From the NCBI GenBank assembly GCA_030146915.1, contig JASLAT010000011.1, positions 5,344 through 69,343 of the forward strand: a DNA stretch of 64,000 bases, written 5' to 3'. Source of the DNA: Tissierellales bacterium (GTDB lineage Bacteria; Bacillota; Clostridia; Tissierellales; Tissierellaceae). The position numbers and the translations under genes are program-made. The notes below the pieces were generated by a model. That model was not told the origin of the DNA. It saw only the letters and a program-made list of their open reading frames with translations, and ran no database searches. Shown in pieces: positions 8,651 through 17,254 of the stretch (the first letter of the stretch is position 1; every line of letters begins with the position of its first letter).

Positions 8651-10051
8651 TTATAAATTTTGCGATCCATATTTTAAAATCTCCCTAGCTATAGGTGCAG
8701 CAACCTTTCCTCCAGTAGCCCCAGCTTGTTCTAATACAACAACGGTAACAATATATTCATCATTTTTATATGGTGTGAAACCAACAAACCAAGCATGAGA
8801 TTTGCCACTACTATTTTCTGCTGTACCAGTCTTTCCACCAACCTCTAACCCTTTTATTTTTGCCTGTGAGCCTGTTCCAGTTTCTATAACCTTTACCATC
8901 ATATTTTTTAGTCTATTAGCATTACTTTTACTTAATGGATTTGAGATTATTTCTGGTTTATGAAAATTTAGTATATCTCCTTTGCTACTTAAAATTTCTT
9001 TAACTAAAGTAGGTTTTACCATCTGACCTTCATTAACTATAGCTGATGTTGCTAATGCCATATTTAAAGGTGTTACTAAAACCTTACCCTGCCCTATAGC
9101 ACTTGCAGCTAACTCTGTATCTTCCTTTATATCGTTATATTTAAAGGTAGATATTGCTCTATCTATTTCTATAGGTATTTTTTTATTTATATAAAAATTA
9201 TCTACGGAATTAGCAAATTTGCTTTTTCCTAAACTCATAACCTTATCTACATAGTAACTATTACAAGATTTAACTAAAGCAGATTCTAAGTTTATATTAC
9301 CATGTCCTCTTTTATTATAATCCTTAAATTCATAGCCGTCTATTATAGTACTTCCTTTACAATTATATGCCTCTTCCACGTGATTTTCCAACATAGCTGA
9401 AGAACTTATAATTTTAAAAGTAGATCCTGGCTCATATAATCCTTGTGTTACTCTATTTAATAAAGGAGAATCTGTATTTTCAACTATACTATTCCAGTTC
9501 TGTTTTAAATCATTAACGTTATAATCTGGATAGCTAACCATAGAGTAAATTTCACCTGTTTTTGAATTCATAGTGAGTGTTGCTCCCTTTTTACCATCCA
9601 TAAGCTCACGCGACTTTTCTTGCAATTCATGACTAATAGTAAGTTTTACTGAGTTACCTGTTTTTTTCCCTACTACCTCATTTTTTAATTCTTCTATTTT
9701 ATTTAAATCATCCATTCCTAAAAGAGTCTTATTTAGACTAGATTCTAATGCTGATTTCCCATACTCCCTATAACTATAGCCAATTATATGACTATATAAA
9801 TTACTATAATTATACACACGTTTAGTGGTATCTTCTAATTTTTCATTATAAGCTAAAATTCTACCTTCTCTATCAAAAAAACTTCCTCTCATAATTTTTT
9901 CTTCATATATCCATTGTCTCTTATTATAATTATTACTTTTAACGATATCGGCTCTAAAAACTTGGAACCAAGTTAAATAAACTATTAATAATAAAAATAC
10001 CAATATAAGTGAAATTAAAATTATAAGTATTCTTTTAGCCTCTTTCTGCAT
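8651..10051 (-). CDS. penicillin-binding protein, class B transpeptidase (PbpA/FtsI-like)
   Basis: Membrane-anchored peptidoglycan transpeptidase. One N-terminal transmembrane helix (about residues 8-30) is followed by a short dimerisation region and the transpeptidase domain. The active-site motifs are STFK (near 210), SCN (near 260) and KTGTA (near 405). It lacks a PASTA tail. I set the start at ATG 10051, 7 nt after AGGAGG; the longer TTG start 15 nt upstream would use the SD itself. It overlaps the ftsW-like gene by 17 nt. With the RodA/FtsW partner and FHA protein it forms a cell-wall synthesis operon. Confidence 0.92.
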   Translation of the reverse strand: MQKEAKRILIILISLILVFLLLIVYLTWFQVFRADIVKSNNYNKRQWIYEEKIMRGSFFDREGRILAYNEKLEDTTKRVYNYSNLYSHIIGYSYREYGKSALESSLNKTLLGMDDLNKIEELKNEVVGKKTGNSVKLTISHELQEKSRELMDGKKGATLTMNSKTGEIYSMVSYPDYNVNDLKQNWNSIVENTDSPLLNRVTQGLYEPGSTFKIISSSAMLENHVEEAYNCKGSTIIDGYEFKDYNKRGHGNINLESALVKSCNSYYVDKVMSLGKSKFANSVDNFYINKKIPIEIDRAISTFKYNDIKEDTELAASAIGQGKVLVTPLNMALATSAIVNEGQMVKPTLVKEILSSKGDILNFHKPEIISNPLSKSNANRLKNMMVKVIETGTGSQAKIKGLEVGGKTGTAENSSGKSHAWFVGFTPYKNDEYIVTVVVLEQAGATGGKVAAPIAREILKYGSQNL

Positions 10052-11279
10052 ATTTATCCTCCTCAATATTCTCAGATGATCTTTGTAAGGCTCCCAATGC
10101 TATATAACTAGTTAACATAGAACTACCACCATAACTAATAAAAGGAAGAGTAATTCCTGTCAATGGTATTACCTTAAGTACACCACCTAAAATTATGAAA
10201 ATTTGTATACCAAAAGAAATACTAATTGAAAGCGCTAGAATTCTATAAAATAAAATTTTCTGTTCCATAGCTATTTTGAAACCTCTATATACAAAAATTA
10301 AAAAAAGCATAATTATCCCTATCCCTGTTAGGGTTCCCATCTCCTCGCATATAGCTCCAAATATAAAATCTGTATGAACTTCTGGTATAAATGATGGATA
10401 GCCTAACCCTATACCACTACCAAAAAAACCACCTTCAGCTATTGCAAAAAGAGACTGTGTTATTTGATATCCTTGTTTCTCAATATATTTCCAAGGATCA
10501 ATCCAGGCTTGAAACCTTATCTTAACGTGATCAAATAAAAAATATGCTATCACAGCACCCACTACAAATAATATAATGTTATATAGTAATAATTTCCTAT
10601 CTTCCTCATATACAAATTGTATTGATACAAATATTCCATAAAATACTACCGCCATACCCAAGTCTTTTTGTAAAAATAAAAGTCCTAAAAAGGAATATAC
10701 TATAGCCATTAAAATCAACGAAGAATACTTGGTCTTTTCTTTATAATAATCTTGTTTAGAATAATAAGAGGCTAAAACGAATATTAATAAAATTTTTATA
10801 AATTCGGCTGGCTGAAAAGATATTCCACCTATTTCTATCCAATTTTTAGCACCCTTTGTTACTGTACCTAATGTAAAAGTCAGTAAAAATAAAAAGTATA
10901 TTCCTCCAACATATAAACTAAGAAATCTATCCCAATGTTTATAACTTTTCATAATAAAATAAGTTATAAAAAAAGATAATACACCTAAAATTATCCAAAT
11001 TAATTGTTTTTCACCTAAATTACTATTAATCCTATAAATCATTATTACACCGATTGATATTAACATTGATACAATCAAAAAAACATATCTATCTCCCTTA
11101 GAAACTTTACTAAGTAGCCTATTTGAAAAGTAAACTATAGCTATTAAAGTTATTATAGTCTTTATAGTAAAGTCAGTTATTGATTCATAATCATAACTGG
11201 CTAAAAGTATCAATGTCATTATTTCAAATAAAAATAATAATCTTATAGGAGTTTTAAACTTAATATTTTTAAATAACAT
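10035..11279 (-). CDS. FtsW/RodA/SpoVE-family peptidoglycan glycosyltransferase
   Basis: Polytopic SEDS protein (about 10 transmembrane segments) that polymerises lipid II together with a class B PBP, here the overlapping downstream gene. Family motifs are visible: GAKNWIEIGGISFQPAEFIKI in the middle and TGITLPFISYGGSSML near the C-terminus. The start is ATG 11279, in a GGTGAT-AGG-ATG context 4 nt after the FHA stop; the upstream alternative would run through the FHA gene. Whether it serves elongation, division or sporulation is not clear from the neighbours. Confidence 0.93.
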   Translation of the reverse strand: MLFKNIKFKTPIRLLFLFEIMTLILLASYDYESITDFTIKTIITLIAIVYFSNRLLSKVSKGDRYVFLIVSMLISIGVIMIYRINSNLGEKQLIWIILGVLSFFITYFIMKSYKHWDRFLSLYVGGIYFLFLLTFTLGTVTKGAKNWIEIGGISFQPAEFIKILLIFVLASYYSKQDYYKEKTKYSSLILMAIVYSFLGLLFLQKDLGMAVVFYGIFVSIQFVYEEDRKLLLYNIILFVVGAVIAYFLFDHVKIRFQAWIDPWKYIEKQGYQITQSLFAIAEGGFFGSGIGLGYPSFIPEVHTDFIFGAICEEMGTLTGIGIIMLFLIFVYRGFKIAMEQKILFYRILALSISISFGIQIFIILGGVLKVIPLTGITLPFISYGGSSMLTSYIALGALQRSSENIEEDKYAERG

Positions 11280-11283
11280 CCTA

Positions 11284-11712
11284 TCACCTATCAATAAATT
11301 CAAACTGTAAATCTCCAATTTGAATTATATCCCCTGATTCTAAGTAAACACTTCCTAATAATTTTTTACCATTAATATAACTTCCGTTCGAACTATTTAA
11401 ATCCTCTGCTACGTATTTACCTTCATCGTTCTTTATCAATAAATGTTTTTTTGAAACATAAGGATTTTCTATCACAATTTCATTATTAAAGCCTCTCCCT
11501 ATGCTAATATCTCTATTTAATAAGTAATATTCTTTTATTAAATAGGGTATACTTTCTATGTCATTTAATAATTTTAGATAAGTACCATCATCTGTACTTA
11601 TAAAACTAAGGCCCCTTATATCTAAATATATAAGCTTTATAATACTATATATAAATAAGTAAATTATTGCTATAAAAATATATTTAAAGATTATCGATAA
11701 TAGATTAAACAT
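11284..11712 (-). CDS. FHA domain-containing membrane protein
   Basis: An N-terminal transmembrane helix (FKYIFIAIIYLFIYSIIKL) precedes a cytosolic FHA domain. The FHA signature reads SIGRGFNNEIVIENPYVSKKHLLI then LNSSNGSYINGKKL, with the phosphothreonine-binding Arg, Ser and Asn in place. Start at ATG 11712 after AGGAGG; the upstream in-frame GTG/ATG have no SD. First gene of the FHA-FtsW-PBP operon. Family knowledge suggests it senses Ser/Thr-kinase phosphorylation to tune wall synthesis; no kinase lies in the window. Confidence 0.85.
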   Translation of the reverse strand: MFNLLSIIFKYIFIAIIYLFIYSIIKLIYLDIRGLSFISTDDGTYLKLLNDIESIPYLIKEYYLLNRDISIGRGFNNEIVIENPYVSKKHLLIKNDEGKYVAEDLNSSNGSYINGKKLLGSVYLESGDIIQIGDLQFEFIDR

Positions 11713-11847
11713 TATTTCCCTCCTATTAAAATTTCTATTCATATTGTATTTTACCATACTTTTTAAAAAAGTATCTATTATAGATTTTTTTAAAGAATAC
11801 TATATATGATATAATAAATTAGGTATATAAGAAGAAAGGAGTTTGGT

Positions 11848-12852
11848 TTGAAGATAAATTTTGAATATGATAAAACAGACATTGAGTATATATCAGGAGA
11901 TATATTTAAAGGAAAACACTACAGATGCAAATATATAAGATATAAATCACTTTATCATAACCCTGCTAAAGGATGTGAAAATGTACATTTGTATAACTAT
12001 CAGCCAAAAGGGAAGGTAAGAGCATCTGCGATTGTCTTGCATGGACTTGGCAGTAGAAATATAAAATTTCTTTTATGGTTAGGACCACATCTTGCCTCTG
12101 TTGGAGTTAATACTAGCATATTAATTTTACCTGGAAATTATACAAGAGTTGAGGATAACTCAGTAAGTGGAAAATCCTACCTTTATCCTGAACTAGAGAA
12201 GATGTATCAATTTTGGGAGCATGCTGTTGTCGATGTTAGATCAACAATACAATTGTTAAAGCAATTAAATTTATGGAAAAGTAATAATCTCCTTACAGGC
12301 TATTGCTTAGGTGGTATGATTGCATCTATTGTTGCAACTTTAGAAGAGATAAATCATACTATTTTTATGACGTCTGGAGGGCATATACCAAGTATTATGT
12401 ATCATTCTCCAGCAGTATCGTTTATTCCAAAATTGATTAAAAATGGATATACTTCCAAATATGGACTTCATGATAAAAACTATTTATATGAAAGATATGA
12501 GAAGGATCTACCTAAAATTAATAATATGAGTTTGGAAGAATTACTTAAAGATGATAAAATTCATCCATTACTAAAAATAGATCCTATTAGCTATACTCAT
12601 CTATTAGATATAAATAAAGTTACATTTATAGATGCTTATTTTGATAGAACTTTACCAGAAATCTCAAGAAATTTATTTTATGAAGGAATAAAAGGTGCTA
12701 AGAGAAGAGTACTTCCTATAACTCATGTAAGTTGGTTACCTTTTTCATATTTATTAGCTAAGTATATGCTTCATAAAGTTAATATTAAAGATAGAGAATC
12801 ACAAAAACAATTACTAGAAAATGAAGAGTATGATAATCCTCTAGACAAATAA
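11848..12852 (+). CDS. alpha/beta hydrolase with a Cys nucleophile elbow
   Basis: 334-residue alpha/beta-hydrolase-fold protein. The oxyanion-hole HGLGS is at 65-69 and the nucleophile elbow GYCLGG at 151-156 has Cys153 instead of Ser. A candidate catalytic His is His293 (ITHVSW). Cys at the elbow is typical of PHA synthases and dienelactone hydrolases; overall length and lack of the PHA-synthase pattern argue against the former. It starts at TTG 11848, 6 nt after AAAGGAG. It is followed by a second hydrolase gene after 13 nt, so the two are probably cotranscribed. Substrate unknown. Confidence 0.75.
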   Translation: MKINFEYDKTDIEYISGDIFKGKHYRCKYIRYKSLYHNPAKGCENVHLYNYQPKGKVRASAIVLHGLGSRNIKFLLWLGPHLASVGVNTSILILPGNYTRVEDNSVSGKSYLYPELEKMYQFWEHAVVDVRSTIQLLKQLNLWKSNNLLTGYCLGGMIASIVATLEEINHTIFMTSGGHIPSIMYHSPAVSFIPKLIKNGYTSKYGLHDKNYLYERYEKDLPKINNMSLEELLKDDKIHPLLKIDPISYTHLLDINKVTFIDAYFDRTLPEISRNLFYEGIKGAKRRVLPITHVSWLPFSYLLAKYMLHKVNIKDRESQKQLLENEEYDNPLDK

Positions 12853-12865
12853 AAGTGGTGATATT

Positions 12866-13849
12866 ATAAAAAAATTAAAAAGTAAATTTAAAAAATCCTA
12901 TTTATATATAAATAAAATCTATATCTTATTAATATTTCTTTGGTTATCTTTAATAGATATAGGTCTAGGCATATTTTATTTTTTTGCTAGTTTAATTGTA
13001 TATTTATATAATATACTCAACTCTAAACTACCTATAGATGTTAGTGGTGATTTTAAAAAAGAAACTTATATATACAAAGAAACGGAAAAGCAAGACTTGA
13101 AGTTAGATTTATGGTACCCTAATCAGAATAAAGAAATTTATCCACTTATATATTTTTGTCATGGTGGTGGTTGGGTTTCAGGTTTTAGAGATCAACCAAA
13201 CAATGTATCTTGGTGTCGTTTTCTAGCAAACAAAGGATTTTTAGTTGCCAGTATAGATTATAGATATGGTTATAGTAATACTATGCTAGATTTATTATCT
13301 GATTATATCGCAGGACTAGAATTTTTAAAAAATAATAATAAAAATTTATTCATAGATAAAAATAATATTACTCTAATGGGTCTATCAGCAGGTGGACATT
13401 TAGCCTTACTTTATTCCAGTTATTTTACAAGTATGTCTGAAGAAAAATATATGAATGGAATTAGATCCGTAGTTGCTTATTATTCACCTAGTGACTTAAG
13501 AGATATATTAAAAGAAAATAATAAATCATTATTTGCAAAGTTTGGTTTAAAACAAACACTTAAAGATAGTCCCTATATTAGTCACGATATTTATCTAGAT
13601 TATTCTCCAATAAAATATATTAGTAAAAATATGGTTCCAGTTTTTCTTGCTCATGGGGAAGAGGATAAAACAGTACCTATTGTCTCTTCTATAAAACTAG
13701 GACATAAGCTTTTAGATTATAATGTTCCATTAGAGTTTGAAGTTCATAAAAGTGCTGATCACTCTTTTGATACAAAGCTAAAAGATTATAGGACAATTAA
13801 AATTTTAGATAAAACTGTTAGATTTATTAACAAGTATTCGAGTAGGTGA
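12866..13849 (+). CDS. membrane-anchored alpha/beta hydrolase (esterase/lipase, HGGGW type), probable ATA start
   Basis: The conserved part has CHGGGWVSG (oxyanion hole), GLSAGGHLAL (Ser nucleophile), a carboxylate in AHGEEDKTVP and His in KSADHSFD, so the catalytic triad is complete, as in BD-FAE/hormone-sensitive-lipase-like esterases. The first conventional start is TTG 13097, but the frame is open for 78 codons upstream to just after a stop at 12842. That extension encodes a basic stretch and two hydrophobic segments (IYILLIFLWLSLI, IFYFFASLIVYLYNIL), then the strand expected before the fold. GGTGAT at 12857 stands three bases before ATA 12866, which I take as start. The N-terminal extent is inference. 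Confidence 0.75.
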   Translation: MKKLKSKFKKSYLYINKIYILLIFLWLSLIDIGLGIFYFFASLIVYLYNILNSKLPIDVSGDFKKETYIYKETEKQDLKLDLWYPNQNKEIYPLIYFCHGGGWVSGFRDQPNNVSWCRFLANKGFLVASIDYRYGYSNTMLDLLSDYIAGLEFLKNNNKNLFIDKNNITLMGLSAGGHLALLYSSYFTSMSEEKYMNGIRSVVAYYSPSDLRDILKENNKSLFAKFGLKQTLKDSPYISHDIYLDYSPIKYISKNMVPVFLAHGEEDKTVPIVSSIKLGHKLLDYNVPLEFEVHKSADHSFDTKLKDYRTIKILDKTVRFINKYSSR

Positions 13850-13853
13850 TAAT

Positions 13854-14477
13854 TTGAAAATTACAAAAGTTGAAATACAAAAGAAGAACTTAAATAGGTT
13901 TAATATATATATAAATGAAGAATTTGCTTTTGGGTTAGATGAAGAAATAGTTTATAAATATAATTTAAAAAAAGATAAAGTTTTAGATAAAGATATAATA
14001 GAGAAAATGCTAGTAGAAGACGACTATATAAATGCTTTTAAATACTCTATGAATTATCTGTCTTATAGAGCTAGAACAAAAAAAGAAGTTACTGATAAAT
14101 TAGAAAGTAAAGATTATAGCCAACAAAGTATAGAAAAAGTAATTTCTAAATTAGTTGATTATGGATATATAAACGATAAGGAGTATGCTAAAACATATAC
14201 CTATGAAAAGTTCAAAAACAAAAAATTAGCGGGCTACAGAATTAAAAGAGAACTTTATTTTAAAGGTATAGATCAAGATATAATTGATGATGTAGTAAAA
14301 ATAGATTCTGAAGATGAGTATAACTCAGCCTTAGAACTGGCAAAAAAAAGAATATCTAGTTACAAAAAAGATGACTATAATAAAAAATATAGGAAACTAT
14401 CTTCTTATCTGGCGAGAAGAGGATATAATTTTTCTATAATTAATGATGTTATTAAGGAAGTTATAAATGAAAAATAA
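13854..14477 (+). CDS. recX: regulatory protein RecX
   Basis: RecX modulates RecA filaments. The protein shows the three-helix repeat pattern: ALNYLSYRARTKKEV-type segment (FKYSMNYLSYRARTKKEVTD), then VISKLVDYGYINDKEYAKTY and KLAGYRIKRELYFKGI, with a further repeat at the C-terminus. Length 207 is in the family range. It starts at TTG 13854 in a GGTGAT-AAT-TTG context only 4 nt after the hydrolase stop, and overlaps the GIY-YIG gene by 11 nt. No recA in the window. Confidence 0.9.
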   Translation: MKITKVEIQKKNLNRFNIYINEEFAFGLDEEIVYKYNLKKDKVLDKDIIEKMLVEDDYINAFKYSMNYLSYRARTKKEVTDKLESKDYSQQSIEKVISKLVDYGYINDKEYAKTYTYEKFKNKKLAGYRIKRELYFKGIDQDIIDDVVKIDSEDEYNSALELAKKRISSYKKDDYNKKYRKLSSYLARRGYNFSIINDVIKEVINEK

Positions 14478-14739
14478 AAGATCATATATTTATATTTTAA
14501 GGTGTAAAGATAATACCTTATACACAGGATGGACTGTTAATATAAAGAGAAGATTAGACCAACATAATAAGGGCAAAGGGGCAAAATATACTAGGTCTAG
14601 AGTACCACTTATACTAGAATACTATGAACTGTTCAACTCTAGAACAGATGCACAAAAAAGAGAGTATGAAATTAAGCAATTTAATAGAAAAGATAAGCTA
14701 CAGCTGATAAATAATAAAAAGTTTTCGATAATTAGCTAA
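14467..14739 (+). CDS. GIY-YIG nuclease family protein (UPF0213/YhbQ-like)
   Basis: Small single-domain protein. The GIY-YIG pattern reads YIYILRC (residues 6-12) then LYTGWTVNIKRRLDQHNKGKGAKYTRSR, with the conserved Arg and a later YELFNSRTDAQKREYEIK containing the Glu. Ninety residues is normal for YhbQ/YazA. It overlaps recX, so the two are translationally coupled; a DNA-repair role is suggested by that context, not shown. Confidence 0.9.
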   Translation: MKNKRSYIYILRCKDNTLYTGWTVNIKRRLDQHNKGKGAKYTRSRVPLILEYYELFNSRTDAQKREYEIKQFNRKDKLQLINNKKFSIIS

Positions 14740-14756
14740 ATCAACTTCTCAATAAA

Positions 14757-14793
14757 ACTATCTACATTACCTGTATAGATAAATGTAGATAGT
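14757..14793. terminator. bidirectional terminator
   Basis: 12-bp perfect stem (14757-14768 with 14782-14793) between the convergent GIY-YIG and flavin-reductase-like genes, with T-rich 3' flank on the plus strand. Confidence 0.7.
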
Positions 14794-14806
14794 TCTTTAA
14801 ATTTTA

Positions 14807-15346
14807 TTACTGCTCTTTTATAAGCACCTTCTCTATTTTTCCTATATAAAGTAAATGATAGCCACCGCCTGTACCGTCTAGTTTGTTCTCCCCACCATAC
14901 CATTTATTTATAAAACTTTTAGGACTTGGATTAAAATCTTTTTCTGAAAGTTGGGTTACACAAATTTTTCTACAATTAATAGACATTATATTTTCTTCAA
15001 AATATGGTGTTTCATCATCAAAAATTACTGTAAGTCCACTTTTCTTTATTTTATCCTCATCTCTACCTGAGACAGTTCCAAAATACCCTAACATTTTTCT
15101 CCTTGACTTATCAAATACATTTAAAGAAAATGTTTTCTCTCTATCTAAAAATTCTCTAGTATATCTTTCTGGTCTAACTGCTACTATAGCTACCGGCTCA
15201 CCCCACAATACACCCATAGTAGCCCAAGCAACTGTCATTGAATTTACTGCCTCTTTATTACCCGCAGTTATTAAAAACCAATCCTTACCTATTAAATCAA
15301 ATATATTTTTACTTATTTCATTAGCTTCTATTAGTTTAAAAGACAT
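14807..15346 (-). CDS. flavin reductase-like FMN-binding protein
   Basis: Flavin-reductase-like domain: ITAGNKEAVNSMTVAWATMGVLWGEPVAIVAVRPERYTREF holds the FMN-binding T/S-rich strand-turn, followed by FSLNVFDKSRRKMLGYFG. About 179 residues. Start at ATG 15346, 6 nt after AGGAGG; an ATG at 15364 lies within the end of the upstream gene and has no SD. It follows the opine-dehydrogenase-like gene by 10 nt and is presumably cotranscribed. Partner and substrate unknown. Confidence 0.85.
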   Translation of the reverse strand: MSFKLIEANEISKNIFDLIGKDWFLITAGNKEAVNSMTVAWATMGVLWGEPVAIVAVRPERYTREFLDREKTFSLNVFDKSRRKMLGYFGTVSGRDEDKIKKSGLTVIFDDETPYFEENIMSINCRKICVTQLSEKDFNPSPKSFINKWYGGENKLDGTGGGYHLLYIGKIEKVLIKEQ

Positions 15347-15356
15347 AATTTTCCTC

Positions 15357-16433
15357 CTATCCATTTAGTAAGTAATCTTTTATTTCATTTAAAGACTTAT
15401 CATCTATTCCCCAATCCTTAAGTTGTGGCCCCTTCTCCCAGCAATTATATTGTAATATTGGCTCAGCTAAATTTACCATAGAATCCATGATAGGAGTATC
15501 TACTCCTATATGTTTTGCTAACTTAGCCCAACTTGCAATACCAAAGGGAATATCTTCTGAAAAATATCTATTTTCGAAGTTATCTGGTCCCTTTATTTTA
15601 GCAAAATTTTTATTACCAGCTATAACTTCTGATAAATCATCTGATCTAATATCTCCTCCAATTCCTCTCGCCACCATATCATACTTATAATCAAAGTTTT
15701 TTAAAATTTCTTGTCTCTCTTCATCCACTTTCAGAGTAGCTCTAACTACTACAGGTCCAAATCCTTCTGTATAAAACCAAAAGTCACCCTTTGCCAACTC
15801 TATTCTACCTGCATTTAATATACATCCTGGAACATGTATTACAGGATTTAAACTTGATAGACCAGCTGCTACAACACTTTCTACCGGTATTACTCCATCA
15901 TATAATTTAGAAAAATTTTCACTTACATGTTCAGTGTTTCTCGAAGGAATAACACCAAGCTTTAATTCATGAAATCTACTCATAACTAAAACTTTATCAT
16001 CTTCAACTAACCTAGTAGCGTAAGGTAAGGTATTTGTTTCTGCTACCGATATATCTTTTGTGTTATTATTTTTTACCAACTCATTCCAAACTATCATACT
16101 TCCAAATGTTCCTGGTAGTAAATAAATTATCTGACCTTCTTTCGCAAATTTTCCTAGTTTCTTAGCGTAAAATTTATGGGCTATAGCGGGAACAATTACT
16201 AAAACTATATTAGCACTTGTTATTGCATACTCAATATCCTCTGTAACATCATACAACCTTGTTTTTCCATTACCTATAGCTCCATCAAAATATAATTCTT
16301 TCGTTTTAAATAACTTCTCCCTATATGGAGCTTTTCTAGGACAAAGTATAACATCATTTCCCTTGTTAGTTAAATCTACTGCAGCTGCATAAGCTCCATT
16401 TCCTCCACCTAGTATAGCTATCTTTGTTTTCAT
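15357..16433 (-). CDS. NAD/NADP octopine/nopaline (opine) dehydrogenase family protein
   Basis: Rossmann fold at the very N-terminus (IAILGGGNGAYAAAVDL, residues 5-21) and the opine-dehydrogenase C-terminal helical domain with NPVIHVPGCILNAGRIE (around 197-213), which contains the catalytic His region. Family enzymes reductively condense an amino acid with a keto acid, or run the reverse. Length 358 is typical. First gene of a two-gene unit with the flavin-reductase-like protein. The opine cannot be predicted. Confidence 0.88.
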   Translation of the reverse strand: MKTKIAILGGGNGAYAAAVDLTNKGNDVILCPRKAPYREKLFKTKELYFDGAIGNGKTRLYDVTEDIEYAITSANIVLVIVPAIAHKFYAKKLGKFAKEGQIIYLLPGTFGSMIVWNELVKNNNTKDISVAETNTLPYATRLVEDDKVLVMSRFHELKLGVIPSRNTEHVSENFSKLYDGVIPVESVVAAGLSSLNPVIHVPGCILNAGRIELAKGDFWFYTEGFGPVVVRATLKVDEERQEILKNFDYKYDMVARGIGGDIRSDDLSEVIAGNKNFAKIKGPDNFENRYFSEDIPFGIASWAKLAKHIGVDTPIMDSMVNLAEPILQYNCWEKGPQLKDWGIDDKSLNEIKDYLLNG

Positions 16434-16524
16434 AATAACCTCCTTTTATTTTACAGAATTTTCTTACTATTAATAATATTGTACAGTTAAAATATACTAT
16501 TATCAAGCTATATACAAATAAAAA

Positions 16525-16546
16525 AACTATAGCCTTGGCTATAGTT
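16525..16546 (-). terminator. terminator after the TSCPD gene
   Basis: 10-bp stem overlapping the stop codon of the TSCPD gene, with a T-run on the minus-strand 3' side. Confidence 0.65.
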
Positions 16547-16784
16547 CTACTATTTGTTTTAATGCATTAGCTAATTGATCTGGGCAAGATGTCTTTCTCG
16601 AGCCACACCTTACACCTGTCAGTCTAGATATTACATCTGTAGCTTCCATTCCTTCAACTAATTTAGATATACCTTTAAGATTACCATCACATCCACCTAA
16701 AAAACTAACGTCTCTTAACTTTCCATTTTCTATTTTAAAGTTTATTTCTTTTGCACATACACCTGATGTCTTATAAGTTACCAT
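16539..16784 (-). CDS. TSCPD domain-containing protein (TIGR03905 family)
   Basis: 81-residue protein with the family's features: VTYKTSGVCAKEINF at the start, FLGGCDGNLKGI in the middle and the name-giving TSCPDQLANAL near the C-terminus (residues 64-74). The same fold occurs at the C-terminus of class II ribonucleotide reductases; the stand-alone form has no assigned function. It follows the hypothetical gene at 16794-17150 by 9 nt, so the two are probably one operon. Confidence 0.85.
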   Translation of the reverse strand: MVTYKTSGVCAKEINFKIENGKLRDVSFLGGCDGNLKGISKLVEGMEATDVISRLTGVRCGSRKTSCPDQLANALKQIVEL

Positions 16785-16793
16785 ATTTCCTCC

Positions 16794-17150
16794 TTAAAAA
16801 ACCTCTGTATTCTTATCTAGAAGTGATATATGATATATTTCTATATCATGATCTTCTGATAAAAACCTCATATCCTCAGGCAATTCATGCCCCATAAATC
16901 TTATAGCAATATACGTACTTTCTTTATCAATTACTATAGGATCTTCTCCTATATCAAGCTCTTTTTCAAAGAACAGGGATAGAAATTCAGCCTGTTTAGA
17001 ATCTCTTATAAAAGAATTTAATTTTTTAGTTAAAGCCAACCCTTCTTTAAATTGATCTAAAGTTATTGGATTCAAAAATATTGGATAAGGATCATTATCA
17101 AACTCCAGAAACTCATTATATTCAACAATATTTAATTCATATTTTTTCAT
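16794..17150 (-). CDS. conserved hypothetical protein
   Basis: 118 residues, acidic, no signal peptide or transmembrane segment. I do not recognise the family. The sequence alternates predicted strands and helices (for example PIVIDKESTYIAIRFMG and DIEIYHISLLDK), suggesting a small alpha/beta cytosolic domain. A clean SD-to-stop reading frame and 9-nt spacing to the TSCPD gene support it being real. Confidence 0.6.
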   Translation of the reverse strand: MKKYELNIVEYNEFLEFDNDPYPIFLNPITLDQFKEGLALTKKLNSFIRDSKQAEFLSLFFEKELDIGEDPIVIDKESTYIAIRFMGHELPEDMRFLSEDHDIEIYHISLLDKNTEVF

Positions 17151-17220
17151 ATCTACACCCCCACACTATTATATAATATATTTATAGATTCTTCTAGTAA
17201 TCAAAAACCAATAAAAAAGA

Positions 17221-17240
17221 CCATATGATTTTTCATATGG
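17221..17240 (-). terminator. terminator after pdxS
   Basis: 8-bp stem with a TTTT loop, followed on the minus strand by a T-run. Confidence 0.65.
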
Positions 17241-17254
17241 CCTTATTATAAATT

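Noticed and set aside
10052..10066. Longer N-terminus for the penicillin-binding protein (TTG start)
   Set aside because: The extra codons are the SD sequence AGGAGG itself; ATG 10051 has proper spacing.
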